Below, in pieces: positions 35,725-44,293 of a stretch of 64,000 bases of DNA; position 1 is the first letter of the stretch; each line of letters begins with the position of its first letter. The notes beneath the pieces were generated by a model. That model made no database searches and was not told where the DNA came from. It saw only the letters and a list, made by a program, of their open reading frames with translations. The stretch comes from Parvibaculum sp039973015 (GTDB lineage Bacteria; Pseudomonadota; Alphaproteobacteria; Parvibaculales; Parvibaculaceae). A program made the position numbers and the translations under genes. The stretch is from contig NZ_JBDWLT010000010.1 in NCBI RefSeq assembly GCF_039973015.1, positions 248,001-312,000 on the forward strand, in the 5' to 3' direction.

Positions 35725-37914
35725 ATGTTTGAAATCACTCGCGAAGAAATTGAATGGGGTGGCCGCACGCTCACCCTCGAAACGGGCAAGATCGCCCGTC
35801 AGGCCGATGGCGCAGTGCTCGCGACCTATGGCGACACCACGGTGCTTGCCACGGTGGTCGGCGAACGCAAGCCGAAGCCCGGTCTCGATTTCTTTCCCCT
35901 CACGGTGAACTACCAGGAAAAGACCTATGCCGCCGGCAAGATCCCGGGCGGCTTCTTCAAGCGCGAAGGCCGTCCGAGCGAAAAGGAAACGCTCGTCTCA
36001 CGTCTGATCGACCGTCCGATCCGTCCGCTCTTCATCAAGGGATTCAAGAACGAAACCCAGGTGATCGCGACCGTCGTCAGCCATGACATGGAAAACGATC
36101 CCGACATCGTCGCCATGGTCGCCGTGTCGGCCGCGCTCACGATTTCCGGCCTGCCTTTCCTCGGCCCCATCGCCGCCGCGCGCGTTGGCTACATCGATGG
36201 TGAGTACAAGCTCAACCCGATGATCGACGAGATGTCCGAAAGCGCTCTCGATCTCGTGGTCGCCGGCACGTCCGATGCCGTGATGATGGTGGAATCGGAA
36301 GCCAAGGAACTTTCCGAAGACGTCATGCTCGGCGCCGTCATGTTTGGCCACAAGGAATTCCAGCCGGTGATCGACATGATCATCCGCATGGCCGAGAAAT
36401 GCGCGAAAGAGCCGCGCGCCATCGACGTGAAGGACAATTCCGATCTCGTCGCCAAGGTGCGTGAACTCGTCGGTGAAGATGTTCGCGCTGCTTACGGCCT
36501 GAAGGACAAGGGCGAGCGTCACGAAGCCATCGCCAAGGCGAAGGACAAGGCCAAGGCCGCGCTCTGCAATCCTGAAGACGAAAACGCCGTGCCGGAAACG
36601 GATGTTGGCGGCGTCTTCAAGTCGATCGAGAGCGATATCGTCCGCAACTCGATCCTCGACACGAAGAGCCGCATCGACGGCCGCGATCTCGAAACGGTCC
36701 GCCCGATCGTCTCCGAAGTGGGCGTGCTTCCGCGTACCCACGGTTCGGCGCTTTTCACCCGCGGCGAAACGCAGGCTCTTGTGGTTGCGACGCTTGGCAC
36801 CGGCGATGACGAGCAGTTCATCGACGCGCTGGAAGGCACCTACAAGGAAAACTTCCTGCTGCACTACAACTTCCCGCCTTTCTCGGTCGGTGAGACCGGC
36901 CGCGTCGGCTTTACGGGCCGCCGCGAAGTCGGCCACGGCAAGCTTGCATGGCGCGCGCTGCGTGCTGTGCTTCCCGCCAAGACGGACTTCCCCTACACGC
37001 TGCGCCTCGTCTCGGAAATCACCGAGTCGAACGGTTCGTCCTCGATGGCGACCGTTTGCGGCTCCTCGCTTGCGATGATGGATGCGGGCGTGCCGCTGAA
37101 GCGCGCCGTGGCGGGCATCGCCATGGGTCTCATCCTTGAAGGCGACCGTTTCGCTGTCCTCTCGGATATTCTCGGTGACGAGGATCATCTTGGCGACATG
37201 GACTTCAAGGTGGCAGGCACGGAAGAAGGCGTGACCTCGCTCCAGATGGACATCAAGATCACCGGCATCAACGAAGCGATCATGAAGCAGGCCCTCGCTC
37301 AGGCGAAGGGCGGCCGCATTCATATCCTCAACGAGATGGCGAAAGCTCTCGACACGGCCCGCCCCGAAATGGGCGAATACGCGCCGCGTATCGAAGTGAT
37401 CACCGTTCCGACCGACAAGATCCGTGAAGTCATCGGCACTGGCGGCAAGGTCGTCCGCGAGATCGTGGAAAAGACGGGCGCCAAGGTCGACATCTCCGAT
37501 GATGGCACGATCAAGGTGGCGTCATCCGACGCCGCCTCGATCAAGGCCGCCATCGACTGGATCACGGGCATTGTTGCGGAGCCGGAAGTGGGCGCGATCT
37601 ACGAAGGCACGGTCGTGAAGGTCGTCGACTTCGGCGCTTTCGTGAACTTCTTCGGTCCCCGTGACGGTCTGGTGCACATCTCGCAGATGGCGCCGAACCG
37701 CGTCGAGAAGGTCTCCGACATCTGCAACGAGGGCGACAAGGTCAAGGTGAAGCTTCTCGGCTTCGACGATCGCGGCAAGGTTCGCCTCTCGATGAAGCAT
37801 GTGAACCAGGAAACCGGCGAAGAGATCGTCTATGAGAACGAGCCCGCCGAACAGCCGCGCGAGAAGCGTGAAGGTGGCGGTGGTGGCCGCGGCCGTCGTC
37901 GCGACCGCGACTGA
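35725..37914 (+). CDS. pnp: Polyribonucleotide nucleotidyltransferase (PNPase)
   Basis: 729 residues from the ATG at 35725, the normal length; the in-frame extension back to 35536 is not family-like. Two RNase PH domains are present: DGAVLATYGDTTVLATVV with GGFFKREGRPSEKETLVSR, then TRGETQALVVATLGTGDDEQ. A KH domain (IREVIGTGGKVVREIVEKTG) and an S1 domain (YEGTVVKVVDFGAFVNFFG) follow, with an Arg/Gly-rich tail. It degrades RNA 3' to 5' using phosphate. A strong terminator follows. Confidence 0.98.
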   Translation: MFEITREEIEWGGRTLTLETGKIARQADGAVLATYGDTTVLATVVGERKPKPGLDFFPLTVNYQEKTYAAGKIPGGFFKREGRPSEKETLVSRLIDRPIRPLFIKGFKNETQVIATVVSHDMENDPDIVAMVAVSAALTISGLPFLGPIAAARVGYIDGEYKLNPMIDEMSESALDLVVAGTSDAVMMVESEAKELSEDVMLGAVMFGHKEFQPVIDMIIRMAEKCAKEPRAIDVKDNSDLVAKVRELVGEDVRAAYGLKDKGERHEAIAKAKDKAKAALCNPEDENAVPETDVGGVFKSIESDIVRNSILDTKSRIDGRDLETVRPIVSEVGVLPRTHGSALFTRGETQALVVATLGTGDDEQFIDALEGTYKENFLLHYNFPPFSVGETGRVGFTGRREVGHGKLAWRALRAVLPAKTDFPYTLRLVSEITESNGSSSMATVCGSSLAMMDAGVPLKRAVAGIAMGLILEGDRFAVLSDILGDEDHLGDMDFKVAGTEEGVTSLQMDIKITGINEAIMKQALAQAKGGRIHILNEMAKALDTARPEMGEYAPRIEVITVPTDKIREVIGTGGKVVREIVEKTGAKVDISDDGTIKVASSDAASIKAAIDWITGIVAEPEVGAIYEGTVVKVVDFGAFVNFFGPRDGLVHISQMAPNRVEKVSDICNEGDKVKVKLLGFDDRGKVRLSMKHVNQETGEEIVYENEPAEQPREKREGGGGGRGRRRDRD

Positions 37915-37941
37915 CCTTTCGACACAAAGTCGCTAGAATTC

Positions 37942-37976
37942 CGGGGTCGGATGGATCAGCCATCCGGCCCCGTTTT
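37942..37976 (+). terminator. Intrinsic terminator after pnp
   Basis: CGGGG-T-CGGATGG (37942-37954), loop ATCAG, CCATCCG-G-CCCCG (37960-37972), then TTTT. The 12-base stem has a single T.G position. It ends the long rimP-pnp unit. Confidence 0.9.
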
Positions 37977-37990
37977 CTTTGGAGATGACC

Positions 37991-38602
37991 ATGCGCTTCG
38001 CCGTCCTCGCTGCCTTTGCCTCGATCGTCGCCTTCCCGGTTCTTGCCGGGGCGCCGCTCAGCTGGCGTTCCGAGGCAACGAGCCACGACCTCGACCGGCT
38101 GGAGCGTTATGAAGACGCGGTGACCAAGGGCATGATGGAGTCGCGCGTTGCGGGCGAGGAAAACGGTTCCTACAACGAACTCGTTTCCGTCATGGAAGAG
38201 GAAACTGCCGAAGCCGACCCCGAAAAGCTGAAAGGTCAGTGGAACTGCCGCACCATCAAGGCGGGTGGCCCTTTCGCGGGTTTCGTCGTCTATGGCTGGT
38301 TTCGCTGCGAGGTCGTGGAAAAAGACGGCCGCCTTTTCTTCGAGAAGCTCACCGGTTCGCAGCGCCAGTCCGGCTATCTTTATCTGCGCGATGAAAAAAG
38401 CTGGGTGTTGCTTGCCGCTCCGAATGAAGGCCATTCGGGGCCGGTCCGCGAGTACTCGGGCCCGGAGGGCGGCGTCACCGACCCGCAATTGATCGACGAG
38501 CCCGCGGTTGTCTCTCTCTTGAAGGACGGAAGGGCGCGCGCGGTCTTCCCCTGGCCGGAGCTTGAATCGACTTTCAACGTGCTGGAAATGACGCGGCGCT
38601 GA
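37991..38602 (+). CDS. Secreted DUF4893-like protein
   Basis: 203 residues from ATG 37991, 6 bases after GGAG; TTG 37979 and ATG 37985 are in-frame alternatives. An N-terminal signal peptide (MRFAVLAAFASIVAFPVLAGA) predicts export. The mature part contains LKGQWNCRTIKAGG, VVYGWFRCEVVE and KLTGSQRQSGYLYL, which I associate with DUF4893. No enzymatic motif; function unknown. It converges on fabI with 9 bases between stops. Confidence 0.78.
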   Translation: MRFAVLAAFASIVAFPVLAGAPLSWRSEATSHDLDRLERYEDAVTKGMMESRVAGEENGSYNELVSVMEEETAEADPEKLKGQWNCRTIKAGGPFAGFVVYGWFRCEVVEKDGRLFFEKLTGSQRQSGYLYLRDEKSWVLLAAPNEGHSGPVREYSGPEGGVTDPQLIDEPAVVSLLKDGRARAVFPWPELESTFNVLEMTRR

Positions 38603-38611
38603 TCCGCCTCT

Positions 38612-39481
38612 TCACTCGCCGCCGCCATTGTCGGGCTGGCCGCTTGTCAGCTCGCTCTGGCGCGGCAGGCCGATGATGTTGTAGCCACCATCCACATGGT
38701 GGATTTCGCCGGATACGCGCGCCGAGAGGTCGGAGAGAAGATAGAGTCCTGCACCGCCGACATGATCGAGCTCGATCGATTCCTTGATCGGTGCATGCGT
38801 CTTGTTCCACTTGAACACGAAGCGCGCATCGCCCACCGCCGACCCTGCCAGCGTACGCATCGGGCCGGCCGAGATCGCATTGACGCGAATATTGTGGCGG
38901 CCAAGATCGACGGCAAGATAGCGCACACTTGCCTCAAGTGCCGCTTTCGCCACGCCCATCACATTGTAGTTCGGCATGACGCGCGTCGAGCCGCCATAGG
39001 TCAGCGTTACCATGGAGCCGCCCCGCGTCATCAGCTTTGCTGCGCGCCGCGCGACATCGGTGAAGGAGTAGCAGGAGATATCCATCGTGCGCAGGAAGTT
39101 GCCGCGCGTCGTGTCGACATAGCGGCCCTTCAGCTCGTTCTTGTCGGAATGCGCAATGGCATGGACCACGAAGTCGAGCACACCCCATTCCTTTTCGAGT
39201 GTGGCAAAGGCTGCATCGAGGCTGGCTTCGTCCATCACGTCGCAGGGCAGCAGGATGCTCGAGCCGGCGGATTCCGCCAGCGGTTTCACGCGCCGTCCGA
39301 AGCTTTCGCCTTGATAGGTGAAGGCGAGTTCCGCGCCATGCGCGGCGAGCGCGCGCGCAATGCCCCAGGCAATCGAATGGTCGTTCGCCACGCCCATGAT
39401 GAGGCCGCGTTTGCCCTTCATCAGCGGACCCGTCAGAACCAGCGCGTCCTCGCCCGCCTTCTCGTCATCAGAACCGTGCAT
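38612..39481 (-). CDS. fabI: Enoyl-[acyl-carrier-protein] reductase [NADH]
   Basis: 289 residues; an SDR-fold reductase finishing each fatty acid elongation round. NADH-binding region KGKRGLIMGVANDHSIAWG and catalytic Tyr-x6-Lys in NYNVMGVAKAALEAS. About 20 extra residues precede the family start; ATG 39421 (MKGKRG) is an alternative start. The C-terminus has a short Gly-rich tail. Last gene of fabA-fabB-fabI. It is the FabI type bound by triclosan and isoniazid-like inhibitors. Confidence 0.94.
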   Translation of the reverse strand: MHGSDDEKAGEDALVLTGPLMKGKRGLIMGVANDHSIAWGIARALAAHGAELAFTYQGESFGRRVKPLAESAGSSILLPCDVMDEASLDAAFATLEKEWGVLDFVVHAIAHSDKNELKGRYVDTTRGNFLRTMDISCYSFTDVARRAAKLMTRGGSMVTLTYGGSTRVMPNYNVMGVAKAALEASVRYLAVDLGRHNIRVNAISAGPMRTLAGSAVGDARFVFKWNKTHAPIKESIELDHVGGAGLYLLSDLSARVSGEIHHVDGGYNIIGLPRQSELTSGQPDNGGGE

Positions 39482-39546
39482 GCGTCAGTCGTTCCCAATT
39501 TGTCTGGCCGCGCTCCCGGGCTTCCGGTTGCGTCCTCGGGCCTCGA

Positions 39547-40773
39547 TCACCCGTTATATCGTTGCAGCGCCAGCGTCGCGTTCGTGCCGCCAAAGCCGAA
39601 ACTGTTGGAGATCGCCAGATTGATCTCCGCATTGTCGATCCGCTTGCGGACGATATTGGCATCCGCGACTTCCGGGTCGATCTCGTCGATATTCGCGCTT
39701 GCGGCGATGAAGCCGGATTGCATCATGAGCAGCGTGTAGATTGTCTCGTGAACGCCCGCCGCGCCTTGCGCATGGCCGGTAAGGGATTTCGTCGCACTGA
39801 TCGGCGGCGTCTTGGCGCCGAAGACATCGTGGATCGCCTTGATCTCTGGAATGTCGCCCACGGGCGTCGAGGTCGCATGCGGATTGATGTAGTCGACCGG
39901 TGCCTTCACGTTTTCGAGCGCCATCTTCATGCAGCGCACCGCGCCCTCGCCGGATGGCGCGACCATGTCCGCGCCGTCCGCCGTTGCGCCATAGCCCACG
40001 ATCTCGGCATAGATCTTCGCACCGCGTGCCTTGGCGTGTTCGAGTTCTTCCAGAATGACGATGCCGCCGCCGCCCGTGATGACGAAGCCGTCGCGATCCT
40101 TGTCATAGGCGCGGCTTGCCTTTTCCGGCGTGTCGTTGCGCTTGGAGGACATGGCGCCCATCGCGTCGAACAGGACCGAAAGCGTCCAGTCGAGTTCCTC
40201 GCCGCCGCCGGCAAACATGATGTCCTGCTTGCCCCACTGGATCATCTCGGCCGCATTGCCGATGCAGTTCGCCGAGGTCGAGCAGGCGGAGCTGATCGAG
40301 TAGTTGACGCCCTTGGTCTTGAACCAGGTCGAAAGGTTCGCCGAGCAGGTGGAGGACATGGCCTTCGGCACGGCGAAGGGGCCGACTTTCTTCGGGCCTT
40401 TCACAGGCTCGGTCCGCGCCGTGTCGGCGGCGGCAACGATCGCCTTTGTCGAGGGGCCGCCCGAGCCGACGATAAGACCGGTGCGCGGATTGCTGACATC
40501 GCCCGGTTCGAGGCCCGCATCGGCGATCGCCTGGTTCATCGCGATCCAGGCATAGGCCGCGCCGTCGCCCATGAAGCGTCGCGCACGGCGATCCACCGCT
40601 TCGTCGAGATCGATCTTGAGGCTCCCGTGCACCTGGCTGCGGAAGCCCATCTCGGCATAGGTGTCCGCTTTCACGATGCCGGACTTGCCCTCGCGCAGGC
40701 TTGCCGTGACCTCCTGCGCATTGTTGCCGATGCTGGAGACGATACCCATGCCTGTGACGACCACTCGCCTCAT
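39547..40773 (-). CDS. fabB: Beta-ketoacyl-ACP synthase I
   Basis: 408 residues. Thiolase-fold condensing enzyme with Cys in SISSACSTSANCIG and the two His in NPHATSTPVGD and TKSLTGHAQGAAG. In partnership with FabA it elongates cis-3-decenoyl-ACP, committing carbon to unsaturated fatty acids. It starts 50 bases after fabA. Adjacent FabA supports FabB over FabF. Confidence 0.96.
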   Translation of the reverse strand: MRRVVVTGMGIVSSIGNNAQEVTASLREGKSGIVKADTYAEMGFRSQVHGSLKIDLDEAVDRRARRFMGDGAAYAWIAMNQAIADAGLEPGDVSNPRTGLIVGSGGPSTKAIVAAADTARTEPVKGPKKVGPFAVPKAMSSTCSANLSTWFKTKGVNYSISSACSTSANCIGNAAEMIQWGKQDIMFAGGGEELDWTLSVLFDAMGAMSSKRNDTPEKASRAYDKDRDGFVITGGGGIVILEELEHAKARGAKIYAEIVGYGATADGADMVAPSGEGAVRCMKMALENVKAPVDYINPHATSTPVGDIPEIKAIHDVFGAKTPPISATKSLTGHAQGAAGVHETIYTLLMMQSGFIAASANIDEIDPEVADANIVRKRIDNAEINLAISNSFGFGGTNATLALQRYNG

Positions 40774-40823
40774 GGCAGCCTCTCTTTCACTTCAGTCGGT
40801 TTGTCCTGTGTCTCGGTGCCGTT

Positions 40824-41345
40824 TCAGGCAGTCTGTTCGGTCGAACCGAACAGGCCAACCTTCATGTCGCTCACCGTGAACGCGATCTCGCCATCGGCCT
40901 TGATGATGCCATCGGCCATGCCGAGCACCAGCTTGCGGTTGATGACGCGCTTCAGGTTGATGACATATTCGAGCTTTTTCACGGCGGGCGTCACCATTGC
41001 GGAGAATTTCACTTCACCGACGCCGAGCGCGCGGCCTTTGCCTTGCGCGCCGATCCAGCCGAGGAAAAAGCCGAGAAGCTGCCACATGCCGTCAAGACCG
41101 AGGCAACCCGGCATCACCGGGTCGCCTTCGAAGTGGCAACCAAAGAACCAGAGGTCCGGTTTGATGTCGAATTCGGCAACGATCTGCCCCTTGCCATATT
41201 CGCCGCCCGTCTCGCTGATATGCGTGATGCGGTCGATCATCAGCATCGGAGGCAGCGGCAATTGCGGATTGCCGGGGCCGAACATGCGGCCATGGCTGCA
41301 TTCGAGCAGGTCTTCGTGTGAATATGCCGATTTCTGATCCGCCAT
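40824..41345 (-). CDS. fabA: 3-hydroxydecanoyl-ACP dehydratase/isomerase
   Basis: 173 residues from the ATG at 41345; the frame stays open upstream to 41555 but without homology. The catalytic His is in GCHFEGDPVMPGCLGLDGMW. It dehydrates and isomerises 10-carbon intermediates to start unsaturated fatty acid synthesis. First gene of the minus-strand fab operon, divergent from an Irr-like regulator across a 317-base gap. Confidence 0.97.
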   Translation of the reverse strand: MADQKSAYSHEDLLECSHGRMFGPGNPQLPLPPMLMIDRITHISETGGEYGKGQIVAEFDIKPDLWFFGCHFEGDPVMPGCLGLDGMWQLLGFFLGWIGAQGKGRALGVGEVKFSAMVTPAVKKLEYVINLKRVINRKLVLGMADGIIKADGEIAFTVSDMKVGLFGSTEQTA

Positions 41346-41544
41346 TACCGTCCGCTCAAAAAGGGCCTCTCGAGTCGCGGTCTCCGTAACCCGGAATCGC
41401 TCGGGGCCGTCCCCAGTTTGGGACGGTGGAGCCGCCCCGGTTTTTCGCCTTATGGCTTGTCTAGCCGCTTCGTAACACACAGCAGAGCCGTCGCAAACCC
41501 TTGGCATACGGGCAGTTAGCTCCACTGGAGCCCTTGGCCTGCCC

Positions 41545-41574
41545 TTGACAAGCATATGACAGGCACACTATCTA
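41545..41574 (+). promoter_or_regulatory. Promoter of the Irr-like regulator
   Basis: TTGACA (41545-41550), 18-base spacer, TATCTA (41569-41574). The -35 is consensus. The palindrome at 41577 would overlap the expected transcription start, consistent with autorepression. Confidence 0.7.
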
Positions 41575-41576
41575 TT

Positions 41577-41595
41577 GTTTGTAACGATTACAAAC
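41577..41595. promoter_or_regulatory. Palindromic operator candidate (Irr/Fur type) at the regulator promoter
   Basis: GTTTGTAA-CGA-TTACAAAC, perfect 8-base arms around 3 bases. Its core, TTTGTAA-N3-TTACAAA, has the 7-3-7 layout of iron control elements (TTTAGAA-N3-TTCTAAA). A similar element lies at the rubrerythrin promoter. Confidence 0.65.
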
Positions 41596-41662
41596 TGCAG
41601 GCTTCCCATGTCCTACATTAGAGAATGGACTGGAAGCCCGCCCGGTACCAGAGGATAGGCCC

Positions 41663-42088
41663 GTGACGCAGGAACGCCCCTACGCACAGACACTGACCAG
41701 ACTGCGGGAAGCAGGGCTTCGTCCCACCCGGCAGCGGCTGGCGCTGGGCCGTCTTCTGTTCGACGGCGGTGACCGCCACGTGACGGCTGAAGCTCTTCAC
41801 GACGAGGCCCAGAAGGCCGGTGTGAGCGTTTCCCTGGCCACCGTCTACAACACGTTGCACCAGTTCACCGGCGTCGGCCTCCTGCGGGAGGTTGTGGTGG
41901 ATTCTGCCCGCACCTATTTCGATACCAACACGGATGACCATCATCACTTCTTCATCGAGAAGGATGGTGCGCTCATGGATATCGCCGGCCACGAGGTGAT
42001 GATCGGCAGCTTGCCCGACGCGCCGGAGGGCATGGATGTTGCGCGTGTGGACGTGATCGTCCGTCTTCAGGACCGCAATCGCGACTGA
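41663..42088 (+). CDS. irr: Fur-family transcriptional regulator, Irr-like
   Basis: 141 residues from GTG 41663, 8 bases after GAGG. Winged helix GLRPTRQRLALGRLLF and SLATVYNTLHQFTGVGLLREV. A His cluster, DDHHHFFIEKDG, matches the haem/metal-binding segment of alphaproteobacterial Irr. No zinc-site cysteines are present. Irr normally controls haem and iron genes in low iron and is degraded or inactivated by haem. A PerR-like peroxide sensor is the alternative. Rubrerythrin downstream fits either. Confidence 0.85.
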   Translation: MTQERPYAQTLTRLREAGLRPTRQRLALGRLLFDGGDRHVTAEALHDEAQKAGVSVSLATVYNTLHQFTGVGLLREVVVDSARTYFDTNTDDHHHFFIEKDGALMDIAGHEVMIGSLPDAPEGMDVARVDVIVRLQDRNRD

Positions 42089-42121
42089 GAATTTGTCGCA
42101 AAAACAATCACTAAAAAGACT

Positions 42122-42140
42122 GTTTGGAGATATTCCAAAC
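42122..42140. promoter_or_regulatory. Iron-control-element-like palindrome upstream of rubrerythrin
   Basis: GTTTGGA (42122-42128), GATAT, TCCAAAC (42134-42140). Read as TTTGGAG-ATA-TTCCAAA it matches TTTAGAA-N3-TTCTAAA at 11 of 14 defined positions. It ends 2 bases before the -35 of the rubrerythrin promoter, a place suited to activation or repression by the Irr-like protein. Confidence 0.6.
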
Positions 42141-42142
42141 TA

Positions 42143-42171
42143 TTGACCTCTCTTTGGGGCGGGCATAGGAT
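42143..42171 (+). promoter_or_regulatory. Promoter of the rubrerythrin operon
   Basis: TTGACC (42143-42148), 17-base spacer, TAGGAT (42166-42171). Good sigma70 match, giving an approximately 190-base leader before rubrerythrin. Confidence 0.65.
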
Positions 42172-42183
42172 TTTGCTCAACCT

Positions 42184-42213
42184 CCTGCCGGAAACCGTTC
42201 GGGATTCGGCAGG
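42184..42213 (+). promoter_or_regulatory. Hairpin in the rubrerythrin leader
   Basis: CCTGCCG (42184-42190) and CGGCAGG (42207-42213) form a perfect 7-base stem with a 16-base loop near the predicted 5' end of the transcript. No adjacent T-run. Possibly a stability element. Confidence 0.45.
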
Positions 42214-42364
42214 GCGGGCATCGGAAGGTTTTTCGTGAGCCCCGGTGCGGAGCCCGGCGAGAACCCCGGCGAGAACAATGCGCAAGCCTCAAGCCAGCGC
42301 CCTCCCAGGGCTCCAGCGGCCTCATGTACGAACCGTCAAACACAAATGGTGAGGAGCAATATCC

Positions 42365-42787
42365 ATGACAGCGCTTTCCGGTACCAAGACCTGGGAGAAC
42401 CTGAAGGAAGCTTTCGCGGGCGAAAGCCAGGCCAACCGCCGCTATCTCTATTTCGCCCAGAAGGCCGACGTTGAAGGCTTCAACGACGTCGCTGCCGTAT
42501 TCCGCTCGACTGCGGAAGGCGAGACGGGCCATGCCCATGGCCATCTTGAATTCCTCGAGGAAGTAGGCGACCCGGCGACGGGCGAGCCCATAGGCGGCAC
42601 CGACAAGAACCTCAAGGCAGCGATTGCCGGCGAGACGCACGAATACACCGATATGTATCCGGGTATGGCTCGTACCGCGCGCGAGGAAGGCTTCGACGAA
42701 ATCGCCGACTGGTTCGAAACGCTCGCCAAGGCCGAAAAAAGCCATGCCGGCCGTTTCCAGAAGGCGCTCGACAGCCTGGACGCCTGA
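42365..42787 (+). CDS. Rubrerythrin (diiron domain only)
   Basis: A 140-residue ferritin-like diiron protein. Glu ligands are in AFAGESQANRRYLYFAQKA, STAEGETGHAHGH, IAGETHEYTDMYP and KAEKSHAGRF. The C-terminal rubredoxin domain (paired CxxC) of classical rubrerythrin is missing, so electrons must come from another protein; the Fe-S protein next door is a candidate. Predicted peroxide scavenger. The ATG lies 9 bases after GGAG. Confidence 0.93.
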   Translation: MTALSGTKTWENLKEAFAGESQANRRYLYFAQKADVEGFNDVAAVFRSTAEGETGHAHGHLEFLEEVGDPATGEPIGGTDKNLKAAIAGETHEYTDMYPGMARTAREEGFDEIADWFETLAKAEKSHAGRFQKALDSLDA

Positions 42788-42867
42788 CGACTTCGGAGCG
42801 GAGGGGTTTCGGCCCCTCCGGCTCCATGCCTCTCGACTCTCTTCACTCGCGCTGGAGACCAAAGCCG

Positions 42868-44256
42868 ATGAGCAGCCCGCAAGAAGGCACCCCCCAAGCG
42901 ACGGTATCGAAGGAAGGCAGCACCGAAGCGCCTACCCGCCATCCGATCGACTGGCGCAATCCCGATTTCTACGATCTCGAAAAGCTCGACGCGGAATTGC
43001 GCCGCGTCTTCGACATCTGTCACGGGTGCCGTCGCTGTTTCAATCTCTGCGACAGTTTCCCCCGCCTCTTTGATCTGATCGACGAAAGCCCGACCGGTGA
43101 ACTCGATGAAGTGAAGTCGCAGGATTTCGGGCCCGTCGTCGAGGCCTGCACGCTTTGCGACATGTGCTTCATGACGAAATGTCCTTATGTGCCGCCGCAT
43201 GAATTCGATCTCGATTTCCCGCATCTGATGCTGCGTTACCGTGCGGCGAAGGGTAAGGAGGCCGAGGGCTTCCCCTTCGTGCAGAACCAGCTTGCCCAGA
43301 TGGACAGGAACGGCACGTTGGCCGCCCCCGTCGCGCCGCTTGCGAACTGGGGTTCGGCGCGTGGCAACAAGCTCACGCGCCCCGCCATCGAAGCCGTCGC
43401 CGGTATCGACCGCCGTGCCGAGCTTCCCAAATTCCACGGCCAGACATTCCTGCGCCGTGCGAAGAAGCAGGATGCGCAAGGCGTGGCGAAGCCGAAAGAG
43501 GCGCCCGCGAAGGGCCGCAAGGCAGTTCTTTTTGCAACCTGTTTCGTGAACTACAACAACCCGAAAGTTGGTGAGGCCGCGCGTCTCGTACTCGCGCATA
43601 ACGGCGTCGAGACGGAAGTCGCCTATCCCGGTTGCTGTGGCATGCCGTTCCTTGAGCAGGGCAATATCGCGAAGGTTGCCGCGCAAGCCGAGAGGGTCGC
43701 GAAGGACATGGTTGCCTGGATCGACAAGGGCTACGATGTCATTACGCTCACCGCCTCTTGCGGTCTCATGTTCAAGTTCGAATGGCCGCTCATCCTCCCC
43801 GGCAATGAAGATGTCATGAGGCTTGCCGCCGCCACGCGCGACATCGACGAATATGTCGTCGGCATCGCGAAGAACGAGGGGCTCGCGCCGGGCCTCAAGC
43901 CCGTTGAGGGTGGCGTGACGGCCCATCTGGCCTGTCATGCGCGCGCTCAGAACATGGGGGCGAAGTCGGCGGAAATGATGCGCCTCATCCCCGAGCTCAA
44001 GCTCGATGTGGTCGAGCGTTGCTCCGGGCACGGAGGAACATTCGGCGTCATGAAAGAAACCTTCGATGTCGCGATGAAAGTCGGCAAGACGGCCTCGCGC
44101 AATGTCGCCAAAACCGGCAACAAATATGTGACGTCGGATTGTCCGCTGGCCGCCAAGCATCTCGTCCACGAGATCGAGACGATGGAAGAGCCCGTGCCGC
44201 CCTCGCCCTATCATCCCATCGAGATCATGGCGCGCGCCTGGGGTCTCATTCAGTAA
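42868..44256 (+). CDS. GlpC/heterodisulfide-reductase-like Fe-S oxidoreductase
   Basis: 462 residues from ATG 42868 (GGAG at 42853); ATG 42826 is an alternative. Two [4Fe-4S] ferredoxin motifs are near the N-terminus (CHGCRRCFNLC and CTLCDMCFMTKC, each followed by Pro). Two CCG-type domains follow. The first has the full CCG (YPGCCGMPFLEQG); the second shows CSGHGGTFG where a CCG-like Cys pair is expected. It probably passes electrons to the rubrerythrin encoded upstream. Rubrerythrin, this protein and DUF3501 form a recurring but uncharacterised trio. GlpC itself is unlikely because no glpA or glpB is present. Confidence 0.88.
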   Translation: MSSPQEGTPQATVSKEGSTEAPTRHPIDWRNPDFYDLEKLDAELRRVFDICHGCRRCFNLCDSFPRLFDLIDESPTGELDEVKSQDFGPVVEACTLCDMCFMTKCPYVPPHEFDLDFPHLMLRYRAAKGKEAEGFPFVQNQLAQMDRNGTLAAPVAPLANWGSARGNKLTRPAIEAVAGIDRRAELPKFHGQTFLRRAKKQDAQGVAKPKEAPAKGRKAVLFATCFVNYNNPKVGEAARLVLAHNGVETEVAYPGCCGMPFLEQGNIAKVAAQAERVAKDMVAWIDKGYDVITLTASCGLMFKFEWPLILPGNEDVMRLAAATRDIDEYVVGIAKNEGLAPGLKPVEGGVTAHLACHARAQNMGAKSAEMMRLIPELKLDVVERCSGHGGTFGVMKETFDVAMKVGKTASRNVAKTGNKYVTSDCPLAAKHLVHEIETMEEPVPPSPYHPIEIMARAWGLIQ

Positions 44257-44293
44257 AAGTGGGGGGTTGCTCTTCCCGAGAAGGTTCCCAGAG

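Larger units (their letters stand above)
41346..41662. other. Divergent intergenic region fabA / Irr-like regulator
   Basis: 317 bases without a gene. It holds a good sigma70-like promoter toward the regulator (41545-41574) and a 19-base palindrome (41577-41595). No clear promoter was seen toward fabA. The palindrome could affect both genes. Confidence 0.6.

Noticed and set aside
42235..42474. 79-codon frame in the rubrerythrin leader
   Set aside because: Overlaps the rubrerythrin start in another frame, with low-complexity Pro/Arg-rich translation.
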